Shown in pieces: positions 34,099-40,995 of a DNA stretch of 41,563 nt. The position numbers and the translations under genes were made by a program. Below the pieces are notes generated by a model. The model was not told the origin of the DNA. It worked only from the letters and a program-made list of their open reading frames with translations, and did not search any database. This DNA is from Firmicutes bacterium UBA5389 (GTDB lineage Bacteria > Bacillota > DTU025). Position 1 is the first letter of the stretch. Every line of letters begins with the position of its first letter. The stretch lies in NCBI GenBank assembly GCA_002409965.1, contig DHON01000039.1, positions 8,280 to 49,842 of the forward strand. The letters run 5' to 3'.

Positions 34099-35850
34099 CT
34101 AGTTCTTGCCGGCGAGTTCTTCTTCGAGGAGTTGCTTCTCGTATAGTTCGTGGTAGAGCCCACCCGATGCCACTAGGGCGTCATGGCTGCCGTGCTCTAC
34201 TATGGCGCCGTCGTCGAGCACTATGATCTCATCGGCGTCTTTCACCGTCGAGATACGATGCGAGATTATGATGCTGGTGCGCGAATGCATGTACTCCCGT
34301 AGTCCTCGGAGTATGCGCTCTTCAGTGTGCGTATCCACAGCCGAGAGGCAGTCGTCGAGCACGAGCGCCTTTGGTTCCTTGATCAGGGAACGCGCGATGC
34401 ATACACGCTGCTTCTGGCCTCCCGACAGGGTCACGCCGCGCTCTCCCACCATAGTGTCGAACCCTTCAGGGAATTCCGAGATATCCTTATGCACCTGCGC
34501 CACCTGCGCGAAGTGCTCGATTCGCTTCTCGGGGTAGTCGTCGGACGCGAATGCGATGTTCTTGCCTATGGTCGTCGAGAACAGGAACGCCTCCTGCGGC
34601 ACCACTCCCAGCTGATCGCGAAGGGACTTGAGCGTGACCTGCCTGATGTCGTGACCGTCGATGAACACACTTCCGGGAGGGGGGTTGTACAGCCGGGTGA
34701 GAAGACTGACGATTGTGCTCTTCCCGCTGCCGGTTCGTCCCACAATAGCCAGGGTCTTGCCGGCGTCGACCGTGAACGATACGTTGGATAGCGCAGGCGG
34801 CAGCTCGGGTGAGTACGAGAACGTCACGTTCCTGAACTCGATCTTCCCCGCAACGCTCGGAAGGTCGACCGCTCCCGGTTCATCCGCGACTTCGGGCGCC
34901 TCGTTCAGAATCTTGTTGATCCTGTCCAGCGCGGCATACCCGCGCTGGACGACGTTTATCACCCAGCCAACGGCGATCATGGGCCACACCAACATCGCGA
35001 GGTAGCTGGTGAAAGCCACAAAATCGCCCAGCGAGATCTCCTGATATATGATCATGGCCGACCCGTATCTCAGCACGAACACGAAGGCGAGCGTGGAAGC
35101 CAGCCCGCTCATGGGCCCCATGATTCCCCACACGCGAATCAGACGGACGTTCTCGTCTACACTCCTCTGAGCAACGCGCATGAACCTGCCTACCTCCGCC
35201 TTCTCCTGCACGAACGCCTTCATCACTCGGATGCCTGAGATGCTCTCCTGTGCCCGGTCGGTGAGGGCGGAGAAGGCTTCGTGCACTGCCCTAAAACGCG
35301 CGTTGATCAGCCTGCTGAAGAACATTGTGCCCAGAGCCAGGAAGGGAAAGGGGAGCAGGCTCATGATCGCGAGGCGGAGAGGCGCCGTTTTGAACAGGAT
35401 GATGAGCGTGGCCGTGGTCATGAAGACCGCATCGGTCAAGAGGATGAACCCCTGTCCGAAAGTCTGCCTGATCGCTGGAATATCGTTGGTGGCGTGCGCC
35501 ATCAAGTCGCCTGTCTTGTGCTCATTGAAGTAGCGGGCTGGAAGTCTCTCCAGATGCGCGAAGAGCTTGTTTCGCAGATGGAAGTCGAGCATTCGGGCTG
35601 TGCCGATGATGCAAATGCGCCAAAGGAAGCGGCCTGCCGCTATGGCGCCAGCTATGCCTATGATGACGAAGACGAAATTGCGCAACCCTTCGCTTGTGAG
35701 AGTGTCTGCGCGGAGACTGTCGGTGATGTTCCCAAGGAGGCGAGGGATAATCAGCTGCAACGCGTCAACCAAGACAAGAAAGAAAACGCCCGCAATGTAT
35801 CGCCACTTATGCCTTGAAAGGAAGTCTCGCAAATGCTCGAAACGTTTCAA
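34099..35850 (-). CDS. Heterodimeric ABC exporter half with degenerate ATP site (YheI-like)
   Basis: A 583-residue half-transporter with six helices in the first 310 residues and a C-terminal ATPase. Walker A is GRTGSGKST and the signature LSGGQKQR is perfect, but Walker B reads ALVLDDCLSAVD, with Asp replacing the catalytic Glu; the switch His is in SHRIS. This pattern marks the non-hydrolysing site of heterodimeric exporters such as BmrC/BmrD (YheI/YheH) and TmrA/B. The start is TTG 35850 with GAGGAG 6 nt upstream. It is the first gene of a two-gene operon. Confidence 0.92.
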   Translation of the reverse strand: MKRFEHLRDFLSRHKWRYIAGVFFLVLVDALQLIIPRLLGNITDSLRADTLTSEGLRNFVFVIIGIAGAIAAGRFLWRICIIGTARMLDFHLRNKLFAHLERLPARYFNEHKTGDLMAHATNDIPAIRQTFGQGFILLTDAVFMTTATLIILFKTAPLRLAIMSLLPFPFLALGTMFFSRLINARFRAVHEAFSALTDRAQESISGIRVMKAFVQEKAEVGRFMRVAQRSVDENVRLIRVWGIMGPMSGLASTLAFVFVLRYGSAMIIYQEISLGDFVAFTSYLAMLVWPMIAVGWVINVVQRGYAALDRINKILNEAPEVADEPGAVDLPSVAGKIEFRNVTFSYSPELPPALSNVSFTVDAGKTLAIVGRTGSGKSTIVSLLTRLYNPPPGSVFIDGHDIRQVTLKSLRDQLGVVPQEAFLFSTTIGKNIAFASDDYPEKRIEHFAQVAQVHKDISEFPEGFDTMVGERGVTLSGGQKQRVCIARSLIKEPKALVLDDCLSAVDTHTEERILRGLREYMHSRTSIIISHRISTVKDADEIIVLDDGAIVEHGSHDALVASGGLYHELYEKQLLEEELAGKN

Positions 35851-35894
35851 CGACCACTCCTCGATTCTGCGGCTATCGCACGCGATACCCTATT

Positions 35895-35923
35895 ATTATA
35901 GCCTACAACGAAAGCGGATGAAA
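35895..35923 (-). promoter_or_regulatory. Promoter of the ABC exporter operon
   Basis: Read on the minus strand, TTTCAT (35923-35918) and a perfect TATAAT (35900-35895) are spaced by 17 nt, about 45 nt before the TTG at 35850. The -35 match is weak. Confidence 0.5.
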
Positions 35924-35997
35924 GCAGAATCGCTAGCGCGCTAGGCTGTCAGGGCCCCCCAAAGTCCTTCCCCGAAAGGCAGGCGATTAGGGATCGA

Positions 35998-36394
35998 CTA
36001 TCTGCTCGATTTCGAGGCAGGTTTTCGCCTATCCGCAAGGATTCGCGGCGATGGTTGATGCATAATCGCCTGCATGGACCCATCGACCAAACGGGGCGGA
36101 GCAAATATATAAGCGATTCCCATTGCGTATACTATAATGCAGCAAAAAACAGCACCTATGCTCAGGTTTTAGGCCTCGGGATTCCGCTCCCTGTCGCTGG
36201 GGGCCTTCGATTCCCCGGCCGTCCGGGATTATGAGATCATGCGTCCCAATATGCATCAACCGTCGCTGCGATTCGTGGCACATAGAGACAGAAGCGTTGT
36301 GAAAACCGGCGAATCCTAAAGGCCGGCTAGAGCTGCCTTTTACAGCAACTCGCCGGCTTACAGCCGTATACATCCGTTGCGGACAGTCACGTAC
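35998..36394 (-). repeat. Copy A of a 397-bp non-coding repeat element
   Basis: Read on the minus strand from 36394 down to 35998, this aligns base for base, without gaps, with 40374-40770 on the plus strand (about 289 of 397 matches by hand count, 73%). The first 200 bp match at 79%, the middle 80 bp at about 50%, and the last 100 bp at about 80%. No shared open reading frame is found. It contains three related words: GGATGTATAC near the start, GGTTGATGCATA in the middle, and the reverse TATGCATCAACCATCGCC near the end. An internal stem GCCGGC/GCCGGC encloses GAGTTGC/GCAGCTC. Similarity appears to trail on to about 35955. It begins at the break point of the doc gene. Confidence 0.85.
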
Positions 36395-36593
36395 GGAGTA
36401 TCTGAAGACGGGCCGCTGCCGCCTCGAAGATGTCTCTGTGGAGGAGTTCGCCTCCGAAAGAGGCCTGCGGCATTGCCAGGGCGGATAGGAGAAGGCCGAT
36501 GTCTCGAATGCCTGGATGACCGCCATATCGTCTGACCTGGTCGATGTGGACCTCGATCGCCTCATTCAGAACGATAAAGACTACGCTGTCCAT
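36387..36593 (-). pseudogene. Truncated Doc-type (Fic-fold) toxin gene
   Basis: The first 62 residues match the N-terminal half of Doc death-on-curing toxins (IDQVRRYGGHPGIRDIGLLLSALAMPQASFGGELLHRDIFEAAAA). The reading frame stops at residue 68, before the central HPFxDGNKR Fic motif, so the active site that transfers phosphate or AMP is missing. Similarity ends at about 36405-36395, and the 397-bp repeat begins at 36394, so the gene was probably cut by insertion or rearrangement involving that repeat. No Fic-motif remainder is found on the far side of the repeat. The antitoxin gene lies 45 nt upstream. It should be non-toxic. Confidence 0.82.
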
Positions 36594-36638
36594 GCCGAAG
36601 CACCCCGCAAGACCTGTAGTTCCCGGGCAGACTGCGTG

Positions 36639-36866
36639 CTACTCCGCAAGCTTCCTGAGCGTGGATTCATGCTCTTCGTTCACCTTGGCAAGCGCCGACC
36701 TGAATAGCTCATCGCGTCTTGCGTCGCGCACAGGCGAGATAATCAGGTTCCTGCCGTCGGTGACAATCTTTAGGGGGGTGCTCATAGTGATGTCGAGCAG
36801 TTCCAGTATTGGTTTGTCGATGATCAGCGCCGCGCTGTTTCCATGAGCGGTGAGGGTTTTGATCAC
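36639..36866 (-). CDS. AbrB/MazE-type antitoxin of the broken Doc system
   Basis: A 75-residue swapped-hairpin DNA-binding protein. The core reads KTLTAHGNSAALIIDKPILELLDI, then STPLKIVTDGRNLIISPV, followed by a helical C-terminus that would embrace the toxin. The GTG at 36866 is chosen because GGAGGG lies 6 nt upstream; the nearby ATG at 36872 would abut the site with no spacing. It lies upstream of the truncated doc, as is normal for antitoxin-first operons. A promoter and a palindrome over the -10 region suggest autoregulation. With the toxin broken it is now an orphan regulator. Confidence 0.82.
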   Translation of the reverse strand: MIKTLTAHGNSAALIIDKPILELLDITMSTPLKIVTDGRNLIISPVRDARRDELFRSALAKVNEEHESTLRKLAE

Positions 36867-36885
36867 AACCATCCCTCCGGTTAAC

Positions 36886-36903
36886 ATATTGTAACCACAA
36901 TAT
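36886..36903. promoter_or_regulatory. Palindromic operator of the antitoxin promoter
   Basis: ATATTGT-AACC-ACAATAT is a perfect 7-bp inverted repeat with a 4-nt centre. It overlaps the -10 box and start region of the antitoxin promoter, the usual position for AbrB-type autorepression. Confidence 0.6.
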
Positions 36904-36927
36904 AACACCAAGAACAGACTGGGTCAA
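36899..36927 (-). promoter_or_regulatory. Promoter of the antitoxin/doc operon
   Basis: On the minus strand, TTGACC (36927-36922) and TATATT (36904-36899) are spaced by 17 nt. The -35 box overlaps the stop codon region of the upstream DUF255 gene. Confidence 0.6.
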
Positions 36928-38615
36928 ACACCCCAGTGGCACGGGTTGCAGTCGGGCGACAGCGCAAGTTGGCCTAGAGCGAGGGCATAGGCCGAAGCCA
37001 TCAGGCCATGATCCTCATAGTGCGCTCGGCAGTAGGCAAGGCAGGAGCTTGCGGCACTCAGAATCTCGGACGTCTCACCTGATGCATTGGGCGGGCTGGG
37101 CGCGCTGCAGACACCGGGGGCGGTGCACACGCCAAGCGAACCGGCGTTGGTGGCGCCTTCATCGCCGGGGCTTAGTGCGTGGGCTAGCCTGTGAAACCAG
37201 ATGGCGGCGTAGGCGTTTTCCTGGTAGTCGCGGGCGGGTTCTTTGAAAGCGGGCGGGTCATCGGGGTTCGGAATCCGAGAAACCAACCCCGCCGCTCCTC
37301 GAAGATGCCGCGCTGCGATGTGGCTTGCGATGAGCGACCGGGCGAGTGTTGACGAGAGATGAAGCCAACTCTGGTCGCCCGTTGCCTCGAATGCGTCTAG
37401 GCAGGCAGCGCCCACTGAAATCGTGTCGTGGGCCAGCCCGAACAGATGGGGTCCGCCATCATACAGGTGGGCCAGGCCATGCTGTGCATCGAGGCACTTG
37501 TCGACGGCAGCACGGAGGACTCGGACTCCTCGCGAGGTCCATTCAGGTTCGTCGAACACGCGCCCGGCGGCGATCATTGCTGCCGACGCGCGCCCGTTCC
37601 AGTCGACGTATACTCGCGCGTCGACCCGCGGCGGCGTACGCTGGGCCCGCTTCTCGGCGGTGGGCAGTGCGCAGTACTCCTCGTCTGCGTCCTGCGAGCC
37701 TGACCATGCCGGGATGCTCGGCTGAAACAGCACGGAGTTCATGTAGCGAACGGTGCTGTGAGCGGCAGTTTTGAGTTCCGGGTTTTGTGCGGCCTGATAC
37801 GCGTTTGCCAGGGTATGCAGAAGAAACGCATTGTCCAGCAGCATCTTCTCGAAATGGGGCACGCTCCAATCGCGGAGCGTGGAATACCGAAAAAGGCCGC
37901 CTTCCACTTTGTCGTAGGTTCCGCCCGAGGTCATGGCGTGCAGCGTATGCTCGAATACCTGCCTGCACGAGGCGTCGCCGCTAACGCGGTATGCGAAAAT
38001 GGCCAGATTGATCGCATCGAACATAGGGAACTTGGGGGCGTCTCCAAACCCGCCATACACTGGATCGTACGAAGCCATCAAATCCCCCAACACATCGTAG
38101 TAGGGGTCTAGGTTGAGCTCGTGATCGGCAATACCGAGGGTGTCAGGCTCGTGGCTGTAACCAGGATCGAGGTCGCGTCCGCGATCCTGGCTAGTTTCGT
38201 CCCCGCTGTCCATGGGGGCACGGGTCAATGCCGGATAAGCCTGCGATACGCGGCCCAGCCACTCCAGCATCCTGTCGGGAGGCACGTATGTCGCGCCGGC
38301 CAGCGCGTGTCCGTCATGATCGAGGATTGCCACCGTTGGCCATCCGCCCATATTGTAGCGGGCGTTCACATCCGGGCGCACATCAGTGTCGACGCGCACG
38401 GGAACGTATGCTTCGTTGACAAGCGCGGCCACATCGCGGTCTGAGAAGGTAGTTCGGTCCATGACATGACACCAGTGGCACCATGACGCGGATATCGACA
38501 ACAGCACAGGCTTCGCCTCGGCTCGTGCATCATCGAAAGGTTGGCTGCCCCAGTTTCGCCATGCTATCTCCTGCCCACCATGAACACCGCCGATATCCTG
38601 AACGTCCACGTTCAT
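36924..38615 (-). CDS. Thioredoxin-domain protein of the DUF255 / YyaL / SPATA20 family
   Basis: A 563-residue cytoplasmic protein. An N-terminal thioredoxin-like domain (about 15-135) has the family motif SWCHWCHVM (Cys46, Cys49) and the cis-Pro region GGWPTVAILDHDG. A (alpha/alpha)6-barrel-like region follows (about 180-530), with GGFGDAPKFPMFD and LRDWSVPHFEKMLLDNAFLL conserved as in YyaL. The function of the family is unknown; it is slightly shorter than the usual 650-700 residues, mainly at the C-terminus (ends SPDCNPCHWGV). The ATG at 38615 follows AAAAGGAGG by 5 nt; the frame upstream to 38726 is not family-like. Confidence 0.88.
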   Translation of the reverse strand: MNVDVQDIGGVHGGQEIAWRNWGSQPFDDARAEAKPVLLSISASWCHWCHVMDRTTFSDRDVAALVNEAYVPVRVDTDVRPDVNARYNMGGWPTVAILDHDGHALAGATYVPPDRMLEWLGRVSQAYPALTRAPMDSGDETSQDRGRDLDPGYSHEPDTLGIADHELNLDPYYDVLGDLMASYDPVYGGFGDAPKFPMFDAINLAIFAYRVSGDASCRQVFEHTLHAMTSGGTYDKVEGGLFRYSTLRDWSVPHFEKMLLDNAFLLHTLANAYQAAQNPELKTAAHSTVRYMNSVLFQPSIPAWSGSQDADEEYCALPTAEKRAQRTPPRVDARVYVDWNGRASAAMIAAGRVFDEPEWTSRGVRVLRAAVDKCLDAQHGLAHLYDGGPHLFGLAHDTISVGAACLDAFEATGDQSWLHLSSTLARSLIASHIAARHLRGAAGLVSRIPNPDDPPAFKEPARDYQENAYAAIWFHRLAHALSPGDEGATNAGSLGVCTAPGVCSAPSPPNASGETSEILSAASSCLAYCRAHYEDHGLMASAYALALGQLALSPDCNPCHWGV

Positions 38616-38737
38616 CCATGCCTCCTTTTCAGTGTCCGACGCCGAACTGCCTGTTGAACATCTAGCGCCGTTGTGAGTATGCCCCAAGACGGGCCAAGGA
38701 AAGCGAGAGGCGAGGCTACTCGTCACGGCGATTGGGG

Positions 38738-39439
38738 TTACTGCGGTTGCCCGGCTTTGCCTGGGCCGGGGGAGATTGCCAAGAGGTTGGAGTCATAGAC
38801 TCGGGAGAGTAATGCGGCCAACGCGCTTTCGCCGGCGCTGGGATTGTCGATGGCAACGCATACGGTGCCCTGCGACTCGAATAGCGCATCAACTCGGCAG
38901 AAGAGAGCGAAGTGATCCCGGTAGGCTGAGTCGACTACCCGGTATGCCGGTTTGTAGTGGTCGCGGTAGACGGCGCTATGGCTGATCGCCGGATAGCCTT
39001 GCGCCCGATAGGCCGACAAGAAAGCCTCCAGGTCAGCCGCCGAATGCGGCAGCTGACCCCTCTGGCAACAGTCGCGCAGCACGCCCAGTTTTCGTTTGAA
39101 ACTGGCCAGGTTGCCGCGCCTCATTCGGGCAGTATTGACGAAGAACTGGTTGACGGTAGTCAGGTGAATGCCGGTGCCCCCTATGGCCGCTAGCTGCAGC
39201 CGGCAGAGGCCGTTGCCTATGTTGACGAAAACATCGCTCGGTTCTTCATCGCCCTGATTGTCTGCAAGTGCCCGGCATTCCTCGCGCAGGCGCTCAAGAC
39301 TGCTCTGGGGATCGGCGATCATGTGCCCGCCGGCAAACTCGTTCTGGAAGACCAGCTTCACCAGATCCTGAATCTGCAGCCTGGGATAGCGCCGCTGGTG
39401 CGATAGCAGCACCTCCCGCAGTTCAGCGTCATCAGACAT
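38738..39439 (-). CDS. Conserved protein of unknown function coupled to an ECF S component
   Basis: A soluble protein of 233 residues. Recognisable conserved-looking segments are HQRRYPRLQIQDLVKLVFQNEFAGGHMI near the start and GYPAISHSAVYRDHYKPAYRVV in the second half; similar proteins occur in Bacillota as hypothetical proteins. I cannot assign an activity. His, Tyr and Asp residues in these segments could form an active site. The start is ATG 39439 (or TTG 39445), overlapping the end of the ECF transporter gene by 8 nt, which indicates translational coupling and a possible role in using the imported vitamin. No strong Shine-Dalgarno is seen, consistent with coupling. Confidence 0.7.
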   Translation of the reverse strand: MSDDAELREVLLSHQRRYPRLQIQDLVKLVFQNEFAGGHMIADPQSSLERLREECRALADNQGDEEPSDVFVNIGNGLCRLQLAAIGGTGIHLTTVNQFFVNTARMRRGNLASFKRKLGVLRDCCQRGQLPHSAADLEAFLSAYRAQGYPAISHSAVYRDHYKPAYRVVDSAYRDHFALFCRVDALFESQGTVCVAIDNPSAGESALAALLSRVYDSNLLAISPGPGKAGQPQ

Positions 39440-39965
39440 CGTCAAACAGTTTGGCTCTGTCCAAGGCGATGATCACTACCGGGATGAGGACGAGCTGCAG
39501 GATGATGCCGGGCAGCGCATTCACGAACGCGCCGGCCATGAATGCCTTCCACGTAAACCCGCGACCGGCGAAGCCCAGAATCAGCAAGCTAGCCGCGCCC
39601 CACACAACTCTGCCCAGTAACATGGACAAGATCAACGTGACGTAGACGAATGCGTTGGTCTTAGGAAACAAGCGCCGGAACCAGCCCGTGGCGAAGCCGT
39701 ATGCGGCTAGCTCAAAGGACATGACTACTGCCGTCGGAAAGAGCGGCGGCATGCCGAAGACGAGACTGCGAAATACCGGCGTGATCAGGCCCACGACCAA
39801 CCCTGTCGGCCATCCGCACACAAAACCGCAGATCAGGACGGATAGGTGCATCGGCAATAGCTTCGACCCGAGCGCCGGAATCTGCCCGGTGAGAAACGGC
39901 ATGAGTAGGCCCAGGGCCAGGAACAACGCCGCCAACGCCAGTCTCTTGGTTGTAGGTCCAGTCAA
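39432..39965 (-). CDS. ECF transporter substrate-binding (S) component
   Basis: A 177-residue membrane protein with about six helices. It shows the S-component features LALAALFLALGLLMPFLTGQIP near the start, LLPMHLSVLICGFVCGWPTGLVVGLITP, and PTAVVMSFELAAYGFATGWF. It should bind a vitamin or related micronutrient and share a housekeeping EcfAAT module, which is not in the window; the pattern suits a pantothenate/folate-like class but the ligand is not certain. The TTG at 39965 is preferred because GGAGGT lies 8 nt upstream. It is the first gene of a coupled pair. A structured leader precedes it. Confidence 0.85.
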   Translation of the reverse strand: MTGPTTKRLALAALFLALGLLMPFLTGQIPALGSKLLPMHLSVLICGFVCGWPTGLVVGLITPVFRSLVFGMPPLFPTAVVMSFELAAYGFATGWFRRLFPKTNAFVYVTLILSMLLGRVVWGAASLLILGFAGRGFTWKAFMAGAFVNALPGIILQLVLIPVVIIALDRAKLFDDV

Positions 39966-39987
39966 TTCCCTTACCTCCAAATACAAA

Positions 39988-40037
39988 ATACCATGACGAT
40001 ACCGCCCTCGTGCGGAGGACAAGTACCTTCATGGTAC
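39988..40037 (-). promoter_or_regulatory. Structured leader before the ECF S-component gene
   Basis: Read on the minus strand, GTACCATGA (40037-40029) pairs with TCATGGTAT (39996-39988), enclosing an inner CCTC/GAGG hairpin (40018-40006). The outer stem ends in TTTTG just before the ribosome site. This could be an attenuator or a small riboswitch. It does not match the THF, TPP or preQ1 consensus I know. A TATGAT box further upstream (at about 40052-40057) may be the -10 element. Confidence 0.45.
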
Positions 40038-40074
40038 CGTTGTACGCAATCATAGACTGGGTGTCATTGGACGA

Positions 40075-40090
40075 GCTGACTACAGTCAGC
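40075..40090. promoter_or_regulatory. 16-bp near-perfect palindrome upstream of the ECF gene
   Basis: GCTGACT-AC-AGTCAGC has 7-bp arms around a 2-bp centre, in the likely promoter region of the ECF pair. It may be an operator. Confidence 0.4.
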
Positions 40091-40373
40091 GGCTGAAAAG
40101 AGCTTAACACAGAAAGCGTGGCGACTCAAGCTGTGGACCGGATCGATGCCGGGATCCGCCAAAGTCGCGGATTCGGTTGCGCGTCGCGGCTTGACTTTTG
40201 TCAGTTCCCAAGGCGCTCTTTGTCGTACGGTCCCTTCTGCGTCTATTGCCCGCATGCCCTCCGCGTCCGATTTCGGCCCCGAAAACGGGCCTTTCGCCGC
40301 CGGCCGGCACAGACGCGGACGAGAGGAAACACGGGCAAGGCTCAATGGCCCGGTGCGTTGCCTTCATCCGCTC
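40091..40373. other. Non-coding stretch without recognised features
   Basis: No open frame with a ribosome site, no RNA gene and no convincing repeat was found between the palindrome and repeat copy B. One GC-rich block (about 40275-40305) has several CGGCC words but no stable terminator form. Confidence 0.5.
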
Positions 40374-40770
40374 GTCCGCGACTGCGGGCGATGGATGTAT
40401 ACCGCTGTAAGCTGACAAGTTGCTGCGAACCCCAGGTCTAGCAGGCCTTCGGGATTCGCCGGTTTTCGCGGCGCTTTCGTCTCTATGTGCCCCGAATTGC
40501 AGCAATGGCTGATGTATAACCGCATGTATGATCGCATAAGCGCGGACGGCCGGGGAATCGAAGGCCTTCAGCGGCAGTGGACCGTATCCTGAGACCGCAA
40601 ATGCGGGTCTACATGCCATGCGTTGCCGTGTTTTGCCCTATGTTGTGGGAGGTTGCCCCATATTGGCTCCTCTCCGTTCACTCGATGAGTCTATACGTGC
40701 TGTTATGCATCAACCATCGCCTCAAAACCTTGCGGATAGGCGAAAATCCGCCTCGAAACGATGCAGATAG
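40374..40770 (+). repeat. Copy B of the 397-bp non-coding repeat element
   Basis: This is the inverted counterpart of 35998-36394, of identical length. Anchors are GATGTATAC (40394-40402), GGATTCGCCGGTTTTC (about 40452-40467), GTCTCTATGTGCC, CGGACGGCCGGGGAATCGAAGGCC and GCAGATAG (40763-40770). A 6-bp hairpin GCGGAT/ATCCGC with loop AGGCGAAA sits near the 3' end. Translation in the frame that stays open in copy A meets several stops here, so the element is not protein coding in that frame. Weak similarity to copy A may continue to about 40815. Confidence 0.85.
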
Positions 40771-40934
40771 TTGTTCGCGTGTTGTCTGCTGTCGGGGGGA
40801 GAATCTTGCAGGGGCTTTGGAGGTTCGCCCGCCTCTAGTCGTCATGCCTCTCGAGGTTAGCCGCGCAGCGTCCCCTGTTGCCCGTCCGCCCAATACTGGA
40901 AAAGGGCTTCGACGCGGCCCTGCCGAGCGATGCA
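40771..40934. other. Non-coding stretch between repeat copy B and a terminator
   Basis: No gene is supported. The first 45 nt weakly match the sequence that follows copy A. Confidence 0.5.
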
Positions 40935-40965
40935 CAAACGCTGGCCGAAAGCCGGCCAGCGTTTG
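40935..40965 (-). terminator. Strong hairpin ending the repeat-protein gene
   Basis: A perfect 12-bp stem CAAACGCTGGCC/GGCCAGCGTTTG with a 7-nt loop lies 30 nt beyond the stop of the minus-strand gene at 40996. The stem ends in GTTTG on either strand, so it may work in both directions. Confidence 0.65.
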
Positions 40966-40995
40966 CAGATTCACTTCTATGAGGAGATGATTCGT

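Noticed and set aside
35998..36394. Repeat copy as RNase P RNA, tmRNA or group II intron because of its length of about 400 nt.
   Set aside because: The conserved words of these RNAs (such as GAGGAAAGTCCGGGCT for RNase P) are not present, and two diverged copies would be abnormal.
36029..36565. A 178-residue open frame on the minus strand across repeat copy A.
   Set aside because: It overlaps doc in another frame, has no ribosome site, and the same frame in copy B has several stops.
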